NCBI GenBank assembly: GCA_017434685.1
Contig: JAFREV010000019.1
Location: 1-6,026 of the forward strand
DNA: 6,026 nucleotides
Source: Mogibacterium sp.
GTDB taxonomy: Bacteria; Bacillota; Clostridia; Peptostreptococcales; Anaerovoracaceae
Reading direction: 5' to 3'
A program made the position numbers and the translations under genes. Positions 1 through 5,195 of the stretch are shown here, piece after piece. Each line of letters opens with the position of its first letter. Position 1 is the first letter of the stretch. Below the pieces are notes generated by a model that had not been told where the DNA came from, made no database searches, and saw only the letters and a program-made list of their open reading frames with translations.

Positions 1-171
1 CTCGAGATGACACTTCAGGCTTGCCACACATACAATGTCGAGCATAAATCAATCGAGAAATTCGTAACGGAAGAGAAAAAAATCCCGTACTTCATGGTAG
101 AGACAGATTACTCGACAGCGGACGTGGCACAGCTAAACACAAGAATTGCAGCATTTATAGAAATGATGTAA
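1..171 (+). CDS. 2-hydroxyacyl-CoA dehydratase subunit, C-terminal fragment (partial, 5' end outside window)
   Basis: Reading frame 1 is open from the first base to a TAA at 169-171 and gives the last 56 residues of a protein. The tail ETDYSTADVAQLNTRIAAF followed by IEMM is typical of the C-terminus of the HGD-D family (alpha and beta subunits of 2-hydroxyglutaryl-, lactoyl-, phenyllactyl- and 2-hydroxyisocaproyl-CoA dehydratases, and the related benzoyl-CoA reductase subunits). Family members dehydrate 2-hydroxyacyl-CoA esters in amino-acid fermentation, using oxygen-sensitive [4Fe-4S] clusters and an ATP-dependent activator. The only cysteine in the fragment (residue 8, in QACHTY) lies about 50 residues from the end and may be a cluster ligand; that is inference. 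The substrate and the subunit (alpha or beta) cannot be told from this piece. A terminator follows 22 bases later, so this is probably the last gene of its operon. Confidence 0.83.
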   Translation, partial: LEMTLQACHTYNVEHKSIEKFVTEEKKIPYFMVETDYSTADVAQLNTRIAAFIEMM

Positions 172-192
172 TACAGACACAAAAAGTGCTAT

Positions 193-231
193 AGGGCGGC
201 AGGGCTTAAAACCTTGACCGCCCTCATTTTT
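193..231 (+). terminator. Rho-independent terminator after the dehydratase gene
   Basis: AGGGCGG (193-199) pairs with CCGCCCT (218-224). The stem continues inward with C200-G216, A201-T215, a G-T wobble and two G-C pairs, leaving one bulged A and a 7-base loop. ATTTTT follows at 226-231. It closes the upstream operon. Its 3' arm overlaps the possible -35 element of the next gene. Confidence 0.85.
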
Positions 232-242
232 AGTGTTATTGT
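214..242 (+). promoter_or_regulatory. Possible promoter of the rrf2 gene
   Basis: TTGACC (214-219) and TATTGT (237-242) are 17 bases apart. They match the sigma-A consensus at five and four of six positions. Transcription would start near 249, leaving a leader of only about 18 bases before the ATG at 268. The -35 lies inside the 3' arm of the upstream terminator and the -10 lies inside the palindrome at 235-252. The fit is moderate, so this is a candidate only. Confidence 0.35.
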
Positions 243-252
243 TAACTGTAAC
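235..252. promoter_or_regulatory. 18-bp palindrome upstream of rrf2, possible autoregulatory operator
   Basis: GTTATTGTTAACTGTAAC is symmetrical at 14 of 18 positions (GTTA-nn-GTTAAC-nn-TAAC). It ends two bases before the ribosome binding site of the Rrf2 gene and covers the candidate -10. Rrf2-family regulators often bind palindromes in their own promoters, so autoregulation is a reasonable inference. I found no clear second copy before rubrerythrin or feoA. Confidence 0.4.
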
Positions 253-253
253 C

Positions 254-259
254 GGAGGG
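254..259 (+). promoter_or_regulatory. Ribosome binding site that sets the rrf2 start
   Basis: GGAGGG sits 8 bases before the ATG at 268. The frame is open further upstream to a TTG at 214, but that codon lies inside the terminator hairpin and has no ribosome binding site. The ATG at 268 also gives the usual Rrf2 N-terminus, MLITRE. Confidence 0.85.
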
Positions 260-267
260 AAAAGTTG

Positions 268-672
268 ATGTTGATTACAAGAGAATGCGACTATGCGCTG
301 AGGCTTATCAGGAACCTTTCGACTGATGATGTCACCAGCATCAGCAAAATCGCAAAAGCAGAACAAATATCCAATGCCATCGCATATAAAGTGGCAGGAA
401 AACTCGAAAAGGGCGGACTTATTGAAAGCGTACGCGGCAACAGAGGCGGATACCATCTGACACGCGGAGCAGACAAGATTTCCATCCTTGACGTGTATAA
501 AATCATGGAACCTAACGGGGCGATAAACGAATGCCTCAAAAGCGGAGCGGATTGCCCTCTCAATAAAGAGGACAAACCATGTGCAGTTCATCACGAACTT
601 GAAAGGATTCAAAACGTACTCTTCGAGGAACTCGGCAGAAAGTCCCTGCTCGAGATTATTCAGGAAGGATAG
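268..672 (+). CDS. Rrf2-family transcriptional regulator with a three-cysteine cluster motif
   Basis: The protein has 134 residues, normal for the family. The N-terminus MLITRECDYALRLIRNL (1-17) and the winged helix-turn-helix (about 22-66, with KLEKGGLI and the wing RGNRGGYHL) are diagnostic of Rrf2 proteins, which include IscR, NsrR and CymR. The dimerisation helix follows at about 108-131. C89, C96 and C105 (C-x6-C-x8-C), followed by H108 and H109, are placed where IscR and NsrR hold an Fe-S cluster, with wider spacing than IscR; as far as I recall this pattern is common in clostridial members. An Fe-S or redox/NO-sensing repressor is therefore likely, but ligand and targets are unknown. 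The gene stands alone between two terminators. The palindrome before it suggests autoregulation, and rubrerythrin next door is a plausible target. Confidence 0.9.
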   Translation: MLITRECDYALRLIRNLSTDDVTSISKIAKAEQISNAIAYKVAGKLEKGGLIESVRGNRGGYHLTRGADKISILDVYKIMEPNGAINECLKSGADCPLNKEDKPCAVHHELERIQNVLFEELGRKSLLEIIQEG

Positions 673-685
673 ATTTAGTGTATAC

Positions 686-712
686 AGCACTTGCAGATGC
701 AGGTGCTTTTTT
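686..712 (+). terminator. Rho-independent terminator after rrf2
   Basis: AGCACTTGCA (686-695) is complementary to TGCAGGTGCT (698-707) apart from one T-G wobble. With an 8-bp stem the loop is about 6 bases. Six T's run from 707 to 712. It begins 13 bases after the rrf2 stop and separates rrf2 from rubrerythrin. Confidence 0.9.
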
Positions 713-734
713 GTGACTTCGTTACACGCAGACA

Positions 735-754
735 ACACATTAAAAGTGTACAAT
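735..754 (+). promoter_or_regulatory. Possible rubrerythrin promoter region (-10-like TACAAT)
   Basis: Rubrerythrin follows a terminator, so it needs its own promoter between 713 and 785. The best -10 candidate is TACAAT at 749-754. No good -35 lies 16 to 18 bases upstream. A short inverted repeat, ACAC (735-738) and GTGT (746-749), abuts the -10 and could be an activator or repressor site, though such short arms also arise by chance. Confidence 0.25.
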
Positions 755-796
755 ACAGTTGCAAGTAAAACTTAGAATAATAAAGGAGGAAGTAAT

Positions 797-1336
797 ATGG
801 CTAATAAATATGCAGGAACACAGACAGAAAAGAATTTGATGGAAGCATTTGCAGGCGAATCGCAGGCAAGAAACAAGTACACATATTTCGCATCAAAAGC
901 TAAGAAGGAAGGCTTCGAGCAGATCTCGGCACTCTTCCTCAAAACAGCAGACAACGAAAAAGAACACGCTAAACTCTGGTTCAAAGAGCTCGAAGGAATC
1001 GGCACTACAGCTGAGAACCTCGTAGCTGTAGCAGAGGGCGAGAACTACGAATGGACAGATATGTATGACGGATTTGCCAAGACGGCAGAGGAGGAAGGCT
1101 TCCCTGAACTCGCAGCTAAATTCCGCATGGTAGCGGCAATTGAAAAGCATCACGAGGAAAGATACAGAGCACTTCTTCACAACGTAGAGGCTCAGGAAGT
1201 ATTCAAGAAGAGCGAGGTCAAGGTATGGGAGTGCAGAAACTGCGGCCACATCGTAGTAGACACAAACGCCCCTGAGGTTTGCCCTACATGCGCACACCCA
1301 CAGGCATACTTCGAACTCCACGCAGAGAACTACTAA
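797..1336 (+). CDS. rbr: Rubrerythrin (diiron peroxidase with rubredoxin-like C-terminal domain)
   Basis: Rubrerythrin reduces hydrogen peroxide to water in the cytoplasm of anaerobes, taking electrons from NAD(P)H through reductases and rubredoxin. The 179 residues match the classical two-domain form. The ferritin-like four-helix domain covers about 5-135. Probable diiron ligands are E21 (in FAGESQARNKY), E54 and H57 (in NEKEHAK), E82 and E85 (in GENYEWT), and E116 and H119 (in IEKHHEERY). The rubredoxin-like domain at 143-174 has C146-x2-C149 and C162-x2-C165, which bind the Fe(Cys)4 centre. All expected ligands are present. The start is set by a strong AAAGGAGG at 783-790, six bases before the ATG. 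The gene is a single unit between terminators, just downstream of the Rrf2 regulator, which may control it; that link is inference. Confidence 0.97.
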   Translation: MANKYAGTQTEKNLMEAFAGESQARNKYTYFASKAKKEGFEQISALFLKTADNEKEHAKLWFKELEGIGTTAENLVAVAEGENYEWTDMYDGFAKTAEEEGFPELAAKFRMVAAIEKHHEERYRALLHNVEAQEVFKKSEVKVWECRNCGHIVVDTNAPEVCPTCAHPQAYFELHAENY

Positions 1337-1360
1337 TATCCCCAACAAAGAAAACTCATT

Positions 1361-1387
1361 AAAAGAGGTGGCTACGCCACCTCTTTT
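1361..1387. terminator. Terminator after rubrerythrin, symmetrical
   Basis: AAAAGAGGTGGC (1361-1372) and GCCACCTCTTTT (1376-1387) are perfect complements around a 3-base spacer; the inner C-G pair probably opens to give a 5-base loop. The A and T tracts flank the stem symmetrically, so it could act on both strands. It lies 24 bases after the rubrerythrin stop. Confidence 0.9.
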
Positions 1388-1398
1388 GCGAGCAAGCC

Positions 1399-1427
1399 TT
1401 AAAAAAACAAAGCATATGTGGTATTAT
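1399..1427 (+). promoter_or_regulatory. Probable promoter of the phosphofructokinase gene (extended -10)
   Basis: TATTAT at 1422-1427 is preceded by TGG (1419-1421), giving an extended -10 of the TGn type. TTAAAA at 1399-1404 is a weak -35 at 17-base spacing. Transcription would begin near 1434, leaving a leader of about 44 bases. The position just after the rubrerythrin terminator fits an independent unit. Confidence 0.5.
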
Positions 1428-1477
1428 GAAGTGTCTGACAAAGAAAAAGCATTAATAATAAGGCTTAGGAGAAATAA

Positions 1478-2443
1478 ATGAAAAGAATAGGAATTCTGAC
1501 CAGTGGAGGAGACTCCCCGGGAATGAACGCAGCACTCAGAGCTGCCACAAGATATGCAATCTATTATGATATGGAAATCTACGGAATCCATAGAGGCTTT
1601 GAAGGACTCATAGACGGTGAATTCGAAAAACTCGACAGGCGTTCCGTAGCTGATATAATGCAGCGCGGAGGTACGACTCTGCGCACAGCCAGAAGTGACA
1701 GGTTTATGACACCTGAAGGACTCGAGCGTGCAGCCAGAAACCTTGAGACATTCAAGATCAACGACCTGATCATAATCGGCGGCAACGGTTCTCTTACGGG
1801 AGGGCTTATGCTTTCGCAGAAATACGATATCAATGTAATCGGTATTCCCGGCACAATAGATAACGATCTGGGATACACCGACAGCACCATAGGTTTCGAT
1901 ACAGCTCTTAACACAGTCCTGGATGCGATTACCAGAGTAAGAGACACGAGTTCTGCCCACGAGAGGACGACGGTTATCGAAGTAATGGGCAGGCACTGCG
2001 GAGATATCGCTCTTTATGCCGGAATTACCGGAGGAGCCGAGTACTCACTCGTGCCGGAATTTGAAACAGATATAAATGACATTTGTCAAAAGATACTCGA
2101 AGGTGTACAGGTAGGCAAACTCCACAGCATTATCATCACAGCTGAGGGCTATCCGGTATCCTCCTCAGACCTGGTAAAACAGATCGCAGATAAAACCGGC
2201 AGAGAGGTGAAACTCGTAGTTCTCTCGTATGTCCAAAGAGGCGGCTCGCCAACATACAGAGACAGGATGCTGGCCACAGAATGCGGCGTCAAAGCCGTCG
2301 AACTCATAAGGGACGGAGAGAGAAACAAAGCCATAGGAGAGAAGAACGGCGAAATAATGGCATTCGATCTCGAAGAGGCATTGACAGAACGAAGAGAGTT
2401 CAGATACGACATCTATAAAGCCGTAGACATATTGAGCAAATAG
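1478..2443 (+). CDS. pfkA: ATP-type 6-phosphofructokinase, with unusual active-site residues
   Basis: This enzyme phosphorylates fructose 6-phosphate to the 1,6-bisphosphate, the committed step of glycolysis. The 321 residues match the bacterial short-form length (about 320). Visible motifs are the ATP loop LTSGGDSPGMNA (7-18), R72, GGNGS (101-105), PGTIDND (124-130, catalytic D128), MGR (170-172), E223 and QRGGSP (253-258). Glycine 104 marks ATP rather than pyrophosphate use. Effector-site residues R21, R25, R54, R155, E188 and K214 remain, while V212 replaces the basic residue there. Odd points against the E. coli and Bacillus enzymes: N103 replaces the Mg-ATP aspartate, K245 replaces R243, and Y251 replaces H249, the last two at the sugar-phosphate site. 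A second paralogue or a shifted substrate is possible. AGGAGA at 1467-1472 sets the start. It is a single gene with its own promoter and terminator. Confidence 0.93.
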   Translation: MKRIGILTSGGDSPGMNAALRAATRYAIYYDMEIYGIHRGFEGLIDGEFEKLDRRSVADIMQRGGTTLRTARSDRFMTPEGLERAARNLETFKINDLIIIGGNGSLTGGLMLSQKYDINVIGIPGTIDNDLGYTDSTIGFDTALNTVLDAITRVRDTSSAHERTTVIEVMGRHCGDIALYAGITGGAEYSLVPEFETDINDICQKILEGVQVGKLHSIIITAEGYPVSSSDLVKQIADKTGREVKLVVLSYVQRGGSPTYRDRMLATECGVKAVELIRDGERNKAIGEKNGEIMAFDLEEALTERREFRYDIYKAVDILSK

Positions 2444-2450
2444 CAACACT

Positions 2451-2475
2451 AGGGACGGGTTATACCGTCCTTTTT
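2451..2475 (+). terminator. Rho-independent terminator after pfk
   Basis: GGACGG (2453-2458) pairs with CCGTCC (2465-2470), extended by a G-T wobble and an A-T pair at the base. The loop is six bases and T's run from 2471 to 2475. It begins 8 bases after the pfk stop. Confidence 0.88.
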
Positions 2476-2479
2476 CATA

Positions 2480-2547
2480 AGAGTGTATGTATAACCTGAA
2501 ACTTGAGTGCGAATGTCCCTGACGGGATATACATATACTCTTTTTTT
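2480..2547 (+). terminator. Second, long hairpin with T7 between pfk and feo: tandem terminator or attenuator
   Basis: AGAGTGTATGTATA (2480-2493) pairs with TATACATATACTCT (2528-2541) through 14 pairs including one G-T wobble. C2495-G2526 and C2496-G2525 add a short inner stem past one A-A mismatch. Seven T's run from 2541 to 2547. The apical part is about 27 bases, much larger than in the other terminators here, and it contains a rival hairpin: ATGTCCC (2513-2519) with GGGATAT (2524-2530). The rival uses three bases of the long stem's 3' arm (2528-2530), so the two folds partly exclude each other. I recognise no known riboswitch class. It lies upstream of the best feo promoter, so it may simply back up the pfk terminator. 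Confidence 0.6.
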
Positions 2548-2585
2548 GTGACAGAATAAAAACCTATGGACTTAGTGGGAATTAC

Positions 2586-2614
2586 TTGACAATGAGGCGG
2601 ATATTAGATATAAC
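2586..2614 (+). promoter_or_regulatory. Strong sigma-A promoter of the feo operon
   Basis: TTGACA (2586-2591, perfect) and TATAAC (2609-2614, five of six) are separated by exactly 17 bases. Transcription would start near 2621, giving a leader of about 63 bases before the feoA start chosen here. It is the best promoter match in the window. Confidence 0.75.
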
Positions 2615-2617
2615 TAA
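2604..2617. promoter_or_regulatory. Palindrome over the feo -10, possible metalloregulator operator
   Basis: TTAGATATAACTAA is symmetrical at 12 of 14 positions and covers the whole -10 element. TTAG/CTAA arms recall DtxR/IdeR-type half sites, and feo operons are commonly repressed by Fur or DtxR-family proteins when iron is plentiful. The core does not match the textbook DtxR or Fur box closely, so the regulator's identity is open. Confidence 0.4.
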
Positions 2618-2672
2618 CTACGGAAATTAGAGATGTCTTACTTTATTAGAGAACACAAATTGTTACAGATGT

Positions 2673-2678
2673 GGAGGG
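2673..2678 (+). promoter_or_regulatory. Ribosome binding site that sets the feoA start
   Basis: GGAGGG ends five bases before the ATG at 2684 and eight before the adjacent in-frame ATG at 2687. The upstream in-frame ATG at 2633 has only a poor GGAAA about eight bases before it and lies only about a dozen bases after the predicted transcription start. Confidence 0.75.
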
Positions 2679-2683
2679 TAGAA

Positions 2684-2899
2684 ATGATGACACTTCTTGA
2701 TGCCGACACGGGCAAAACCTACGTGGTTAAGGAAATCAATACCGAGGACGAAGAGATGAATTCGTTCCTATTTAGGCTGGGCTGTTACGAGGGCGAGCCG
2801 ATTACGCTCGTTTCCAAGAAGAAGAACAGCTGCATAGTAGTTATTAAAGACGGCAGGTATAATCTCGATTCGCTGCTGTCAGAAGCCATTATTGTCTAA
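2684..2899 (+). CDS. feoA: FeoA family protein (ferrous iron transport accessory protein)
   Basis: FeoA is a small cytoplasmic SH3-like protein thought to bind FeoB and support Fe(II) uptake. From the ATG at 2684 the product has 71 residues, normal for FeoA (about 70-85). It shows the family pattern: FRLGCYEGEPITLV (30-43), corresponding to the LG-x3-G-x-I segment, then beta strands ending in DGRYNLDSLLSEAIIV (56-71). The frame extends to an ATG at 2633, which would add a 17-residue N-terminus (MSYFIREHKLLQMWRVE) with no family counterpart and a weak ribosome binding site. I chose 2684, although 2687 is equally possible. feoB starts 33 bases downstream with its own ribosome binding site, and both should be transcribed from the promoter at 2586-2614. 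There is only one feoA; many Firmicutes carry two. Confidence 0.88.
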   Translation: MMTLLDADTGKTYVVKEINTEDEEMNSFLFRLGCYEGEPITLVSKKKNSCIVVIKDGRYNLDSLLSEAIIV

Positions 2900-2932
2900 T
2901 GGCAGATTATAGAAGTTACAGGAGGTAGTTAT

Positions 2933-4948
2933 ATGAGAATCGCATTTGCCGGTAACCCTAACAGCGGCAAAACGACCATGTACAATGCTCTCACGGGCAG
3001 AAGCGAAAAGGTCGGTAATTGGGGCGGCGTAACAGTCGGAAGCAAGGAATTTAAGATTAAAGATGAGTATGCGGGAGGAAAAGAAGTAATCGCAGTAGAC
3101 CTTCCGGGTGCATATTCAATGTCTCCGTTTACACCGGAGGAAGGCATCACAAGTGAGTACGTAAGAACGTCCAATCCGGATGCCATAATCAATATCGTAG
3201 ATGCAACAAACCTGAGCAGATCGCTCTTCTTTACGACGCAGCTGCTCGAATTGGGCATCCCTGTGGTAGTCGCACTGAACAAGAGCGACATCAATGAAAA
3301 AGAAGGAACCAAGATCGATGTAGAAAAACTGTCCGAGAGACTCGGATGCTCGGTATTTGAGACGACATCCACTGAGGGCAAAGGCCTGAGCGATGTAATC
3401 AGCAAGGCCATTTCTCTTGCAGGTTCAAAACAGGACGCACCTTACATCCAGGCAGACATCAACCTGCACGATAAGGCTGCAGTAGATGCTGAGGACAGAA
3501 AGCGCTACAAATTCGTAAATGAAATCGTTGCATCGGTCGAAAAGAGAGAGCAGCTCTCTTCGGAGACTACAGGTTCAGATAAGGCAGATGCAGTTCTGAC
3601 AAATCCTATCGCAGGTATTATCATATTTGCCCTCGTAATGTGGGGCGTATTTTGGGTATCCCAGGCAGCACTCGGCCCTGCAATTGCAGACTGGCTCGTA
3701 GGTTGGATTGAGATGTTCCAGGAGTGGGTAGCAGGCAAGCTTGAAAACAGCCCGGCCATAATCAGCACTATACTCGCAGACGGTATCGTAGGCGGAGTCG
3801 GAGCCGTAGTCGGATTCCTGCCGCTTGTAATGGTAATGTACTTCCTGATCGCACTGCTTGAGGACTGCGGATACATGGCAAGAGTAAGTGCCGTAATGGA
3901 CCCGATATTCAAAAGAGTCGGACTCTCGGGTAAATCCGTAATTCCGGTAGTAATCGGAACGGGCTGCGGAATTCCTGCCATCATGGCATGCCGCACCATA
4001 AGAGATGAGAGAGAAAGAAGAGCAACATCCATGCTCGCTACATTCATCCCTTGCGGAGCCAAGATTCCGGTAATTGCACTCTTTGCAGGTGCGTTCTTTG
4101 CAGGAGCAGGATGGGTCAGCACGATCAGCTATTTCCTCGGACTTGCACTTATATTCCTCGGAGCACTTCTGATCAAGTGGGTTACGGGATATAAATACAG
4201 AAAATCATTCTTCATCATGGAGCTTCCTAAATGGAAGATGCCGAGCATCAAATTTGCATTCAAGTCCATGATGGAAAGAGCAAGAGCATATATTATCAAG
4301 GCTGCAACCATCATCCTGGTATGCAACCTCGTAGTACAGCTTATGCAGTCCTACAACTGGCAGCTGCAGATGGTAGAAGAGGGTGCGGAGAACACATCCA
4401 TACTCGCATCTATCGCAAGCCCTTTCGCCATCCTGCTCATCCCTCTGGGATTCGGCGTATGGCAGCTCGCAGCAGCGGCTATCACGGGATTTATAGCCAA
4501 AGAGAACGTAGTTGGTACACTCGCAGTAGTATACGGACTTACAGCATTTATCGATGTTGAAGAGCTTGAGATGACAGGTGGAGCCAACACCGTCGCTACT
4601 ACTATGGGAATGACGGCAGTAGCAGCACTTGCATATCTCTTCTTCAATCTCTACACACCTCCGTGCTTCGCGGCCATCGGGGCCATGAACTCGGAGATGC
4701 AGAGCAGGGGATGGCTCTGGGGAGCAATCGGTCTTCAGCTCGGAACAGGCTACACAGTGGCATTCCTGGTATATCAGATCGGAACACTGCTCACAGAAGG
4801 CCACCTGGGCACAGGCTTCCTTCCGGGACTAATCGCTGTACTCTGCATGGCGGCTGCTGTATACTTCATAGGTAAGAAGACCAGAGCTCACTTCGATGAG
4901 CAGTATCAACTTCATCGCAATGACGGTAAACACGGAGCAGCAGCATAA
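2933..4948 (+). CDS. feoB: Ferrous iron transport protein B (FeoB)
   Basis: FeoB is the membrane Fe(II) transporter with a cytoplasmic GTP-binding domain. The 671 residues fit Gram-positive FeoB; the E. coli protein is longer. The G domain shows G1 GNPNSGKTT (7-15), G2 T34 in VGNWGGVTV, G3 DLPG (56-59), G4 NKSD (116-119) and a G5-like TTSTEGKG (144-151). A helical GDI-like region and linker follow to about 222. Hydrophobic segments lie at about 226-248, 284-310, 365-391, 394-420, 448-470, 485-535 (containing IAKENVVGT), 560-590, 594-620 and 631-650. The two Gate-type cores are GTGCGIPAI (342-350, C345) and FIPCGAKIP (371-379, C374), the form usual in clostridia. YTPPCFAA lies near 575-582. 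GGAGGT at 2921-2926 sets the start. The stop codon overlaps the next gene's ATG. Confidence 0.97.
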   Translation: MRIAFAGNPNSGKTTMYNALTGRSEKVGNWGGVTVGSKEFKIKDEYAGGKEVIAVDLPGAYSMSPFTPEEGITSEYVRTSNPDAIINIVDATNLSRSLFFTTQLLELGIPVVVALNKSDINEKEGTKIDVEKLSERLGCSVFETTSTEGKGLSDVISKAISLAGSKQDAPYIQADINLHDKAAVDAEDRKRYKFVNEIVASVEKREQLSSETTGSDKADAVLTNPIAGIIIFALVMWGVFWVSQAALGPAIADWLVGWIEMFQEWVAGKLENSPAIISTILADGIVGGVGAVVGFLPLVMVMYFLIALLEDCGYMARVSAVMDPIFKRVGLSGKSVIPVVIGTGCGIPAIMACRTIRDERERRATSMLATFIPCGAKIPVIALFAGAFFAGAGWVSTISYFLGLALIFLGALLIKWVTGYKYRKSFFIMELPKWKMPSIKFAFKSMMERARAYIIKAATIILVCNLVVQLMQSYNWQLQMVEEGAENTSILASIASPFAILLIPLGFGVWQLAAAAITGFIAKENVVGTLAVVYGLTAFIDVEELEMTGGANTVATTMGMTAVAALAYLFFNLYTPPCFAAIGAMNSEMQSRGWLWGAIGLQLGTGYTVAFLVYQIGTLLTEGHLGTGFLPGLIAVLCMAAAVYFIGKKTRAHFDEQYQLHRNDGKHGAAA

Positions 4949-5097
4949 TGTTTAACACGGCAACTTGGATAGCGATAATAGCGATAGTACTGATTGTGTT
5001 CTTCGCTGTCAGGTATATCTACAAAGAAAAGAAAAAGGGCACGAAATGCATAGGATGTCCGTATGCCGACTCGTGCCAAAAACATAAAAACTGTTAA
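4948..5097 (+). CDS. FeoB-associated Cys-rich membrane protein, 49 residues
   Basis: The ATG shares its A with the last base of the feoB TAA (the TAATG arrangement), which implies translational coupling. The product begins MFNTATW, has one membrane helix at about 7-25 (IAIIAIVLIVFFAV), a basic stretch (KEKKKGTK, 26-33) and a cysteine tail: C34-x2-C37-x5-C43-x5-C49. Small one-helix proteins with a C-terminal CxxCP-x4-C motif directly after feoB are a known family in Firmicutes, annotated as FeoB-associated Cys-rich membrane protein. By the positive-inside rule the cysteine tail is probably cytoplasmic, where it could bind iron or an Fe-S cluster or sense metal; its role is not established. It may be the functional counterpart of FeoC, but I see no sequence basis for homology. 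It is the last gene of the feo operon. Confidence 0.9.
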   Translation: MFNTATWIAIIAIVLIVFFAVRYIYKEKKKGTKCIGCPYADSCQKHKNC

Positions 5098-5167
5098 AGC
5101 GAGCAATTTAAGAAGTGCCGCTACGGTAACTCATCAGCGACACTCACGCTCAAGAGGCAGGCAATCA

Positions 5168-5195
5168 AAGAGGGATGGTGAATTCCATCCCTCTT
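5168..5195. terminator. Shared terminator hairpin between convergent feo operon and lysR-type gene
   Basis: AAGAGGGATGG (5168-5178) and CCATCCCTCTT (5185-5195) form a perfect 11-bp stem with a 6-base loop. It sits 70 bases past the last feo gene and 31 bases past the stop of the minus-strand regulator, so it can serve both. The T tracts are short on either strand (CTTATT on plus, CTTTGATT on minus), which makes it weaker than the other terminators here. Confidence 0.75.

Noticed and set aside
214..267. Upstream extension of rrf2 to a TTG at 214
   Set aside because: The codon lies in the preceding terminator and has no ribosome binding site; the ATG at 268 follows GGAGGG and gives the standard Rrf2 N-terminus.
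893..1348. Long minus-strand reading frame opposite rubrerythrin
   Set aside because: It lies wholly opposite a certain gene, gives a Cys/Val-rich unlikely protein with no recognisable domain, and has no ribosome binding site that I can see.
1394..1466. Perfect 8-bp inverted repeat AAGCCTTA / TAAGGCTT before pfk
   Set aside because: The arms are 57 bases apart and the left arm overlaps the predicted -35, so a transcript starting near 1434 would not contain it. An 8-bp match at this distance is likely chance.
2476..2630. Known riboswitch before feo (for example the NiCo/Fe(II) czcD class, fluoride, purine or preQ1)
   Set aside because: I could not find the conserved core of any of these classes; the region holds a simple long hairpin with an unfamiliar apex.
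4205..4804. 199-codon minus-strand reading frame opposite feoB
   Set aside because: Composition (many Cys, Arg and Glu, no domain) is that of an antisense shadow of a membrane-protein gene.
5123..5144. Minus-strand CTGATGAG, resembling the hammerhead ribozyme core
   Set aside because: The required GAAA and the three-stem layout are absent; only the short motif matches.
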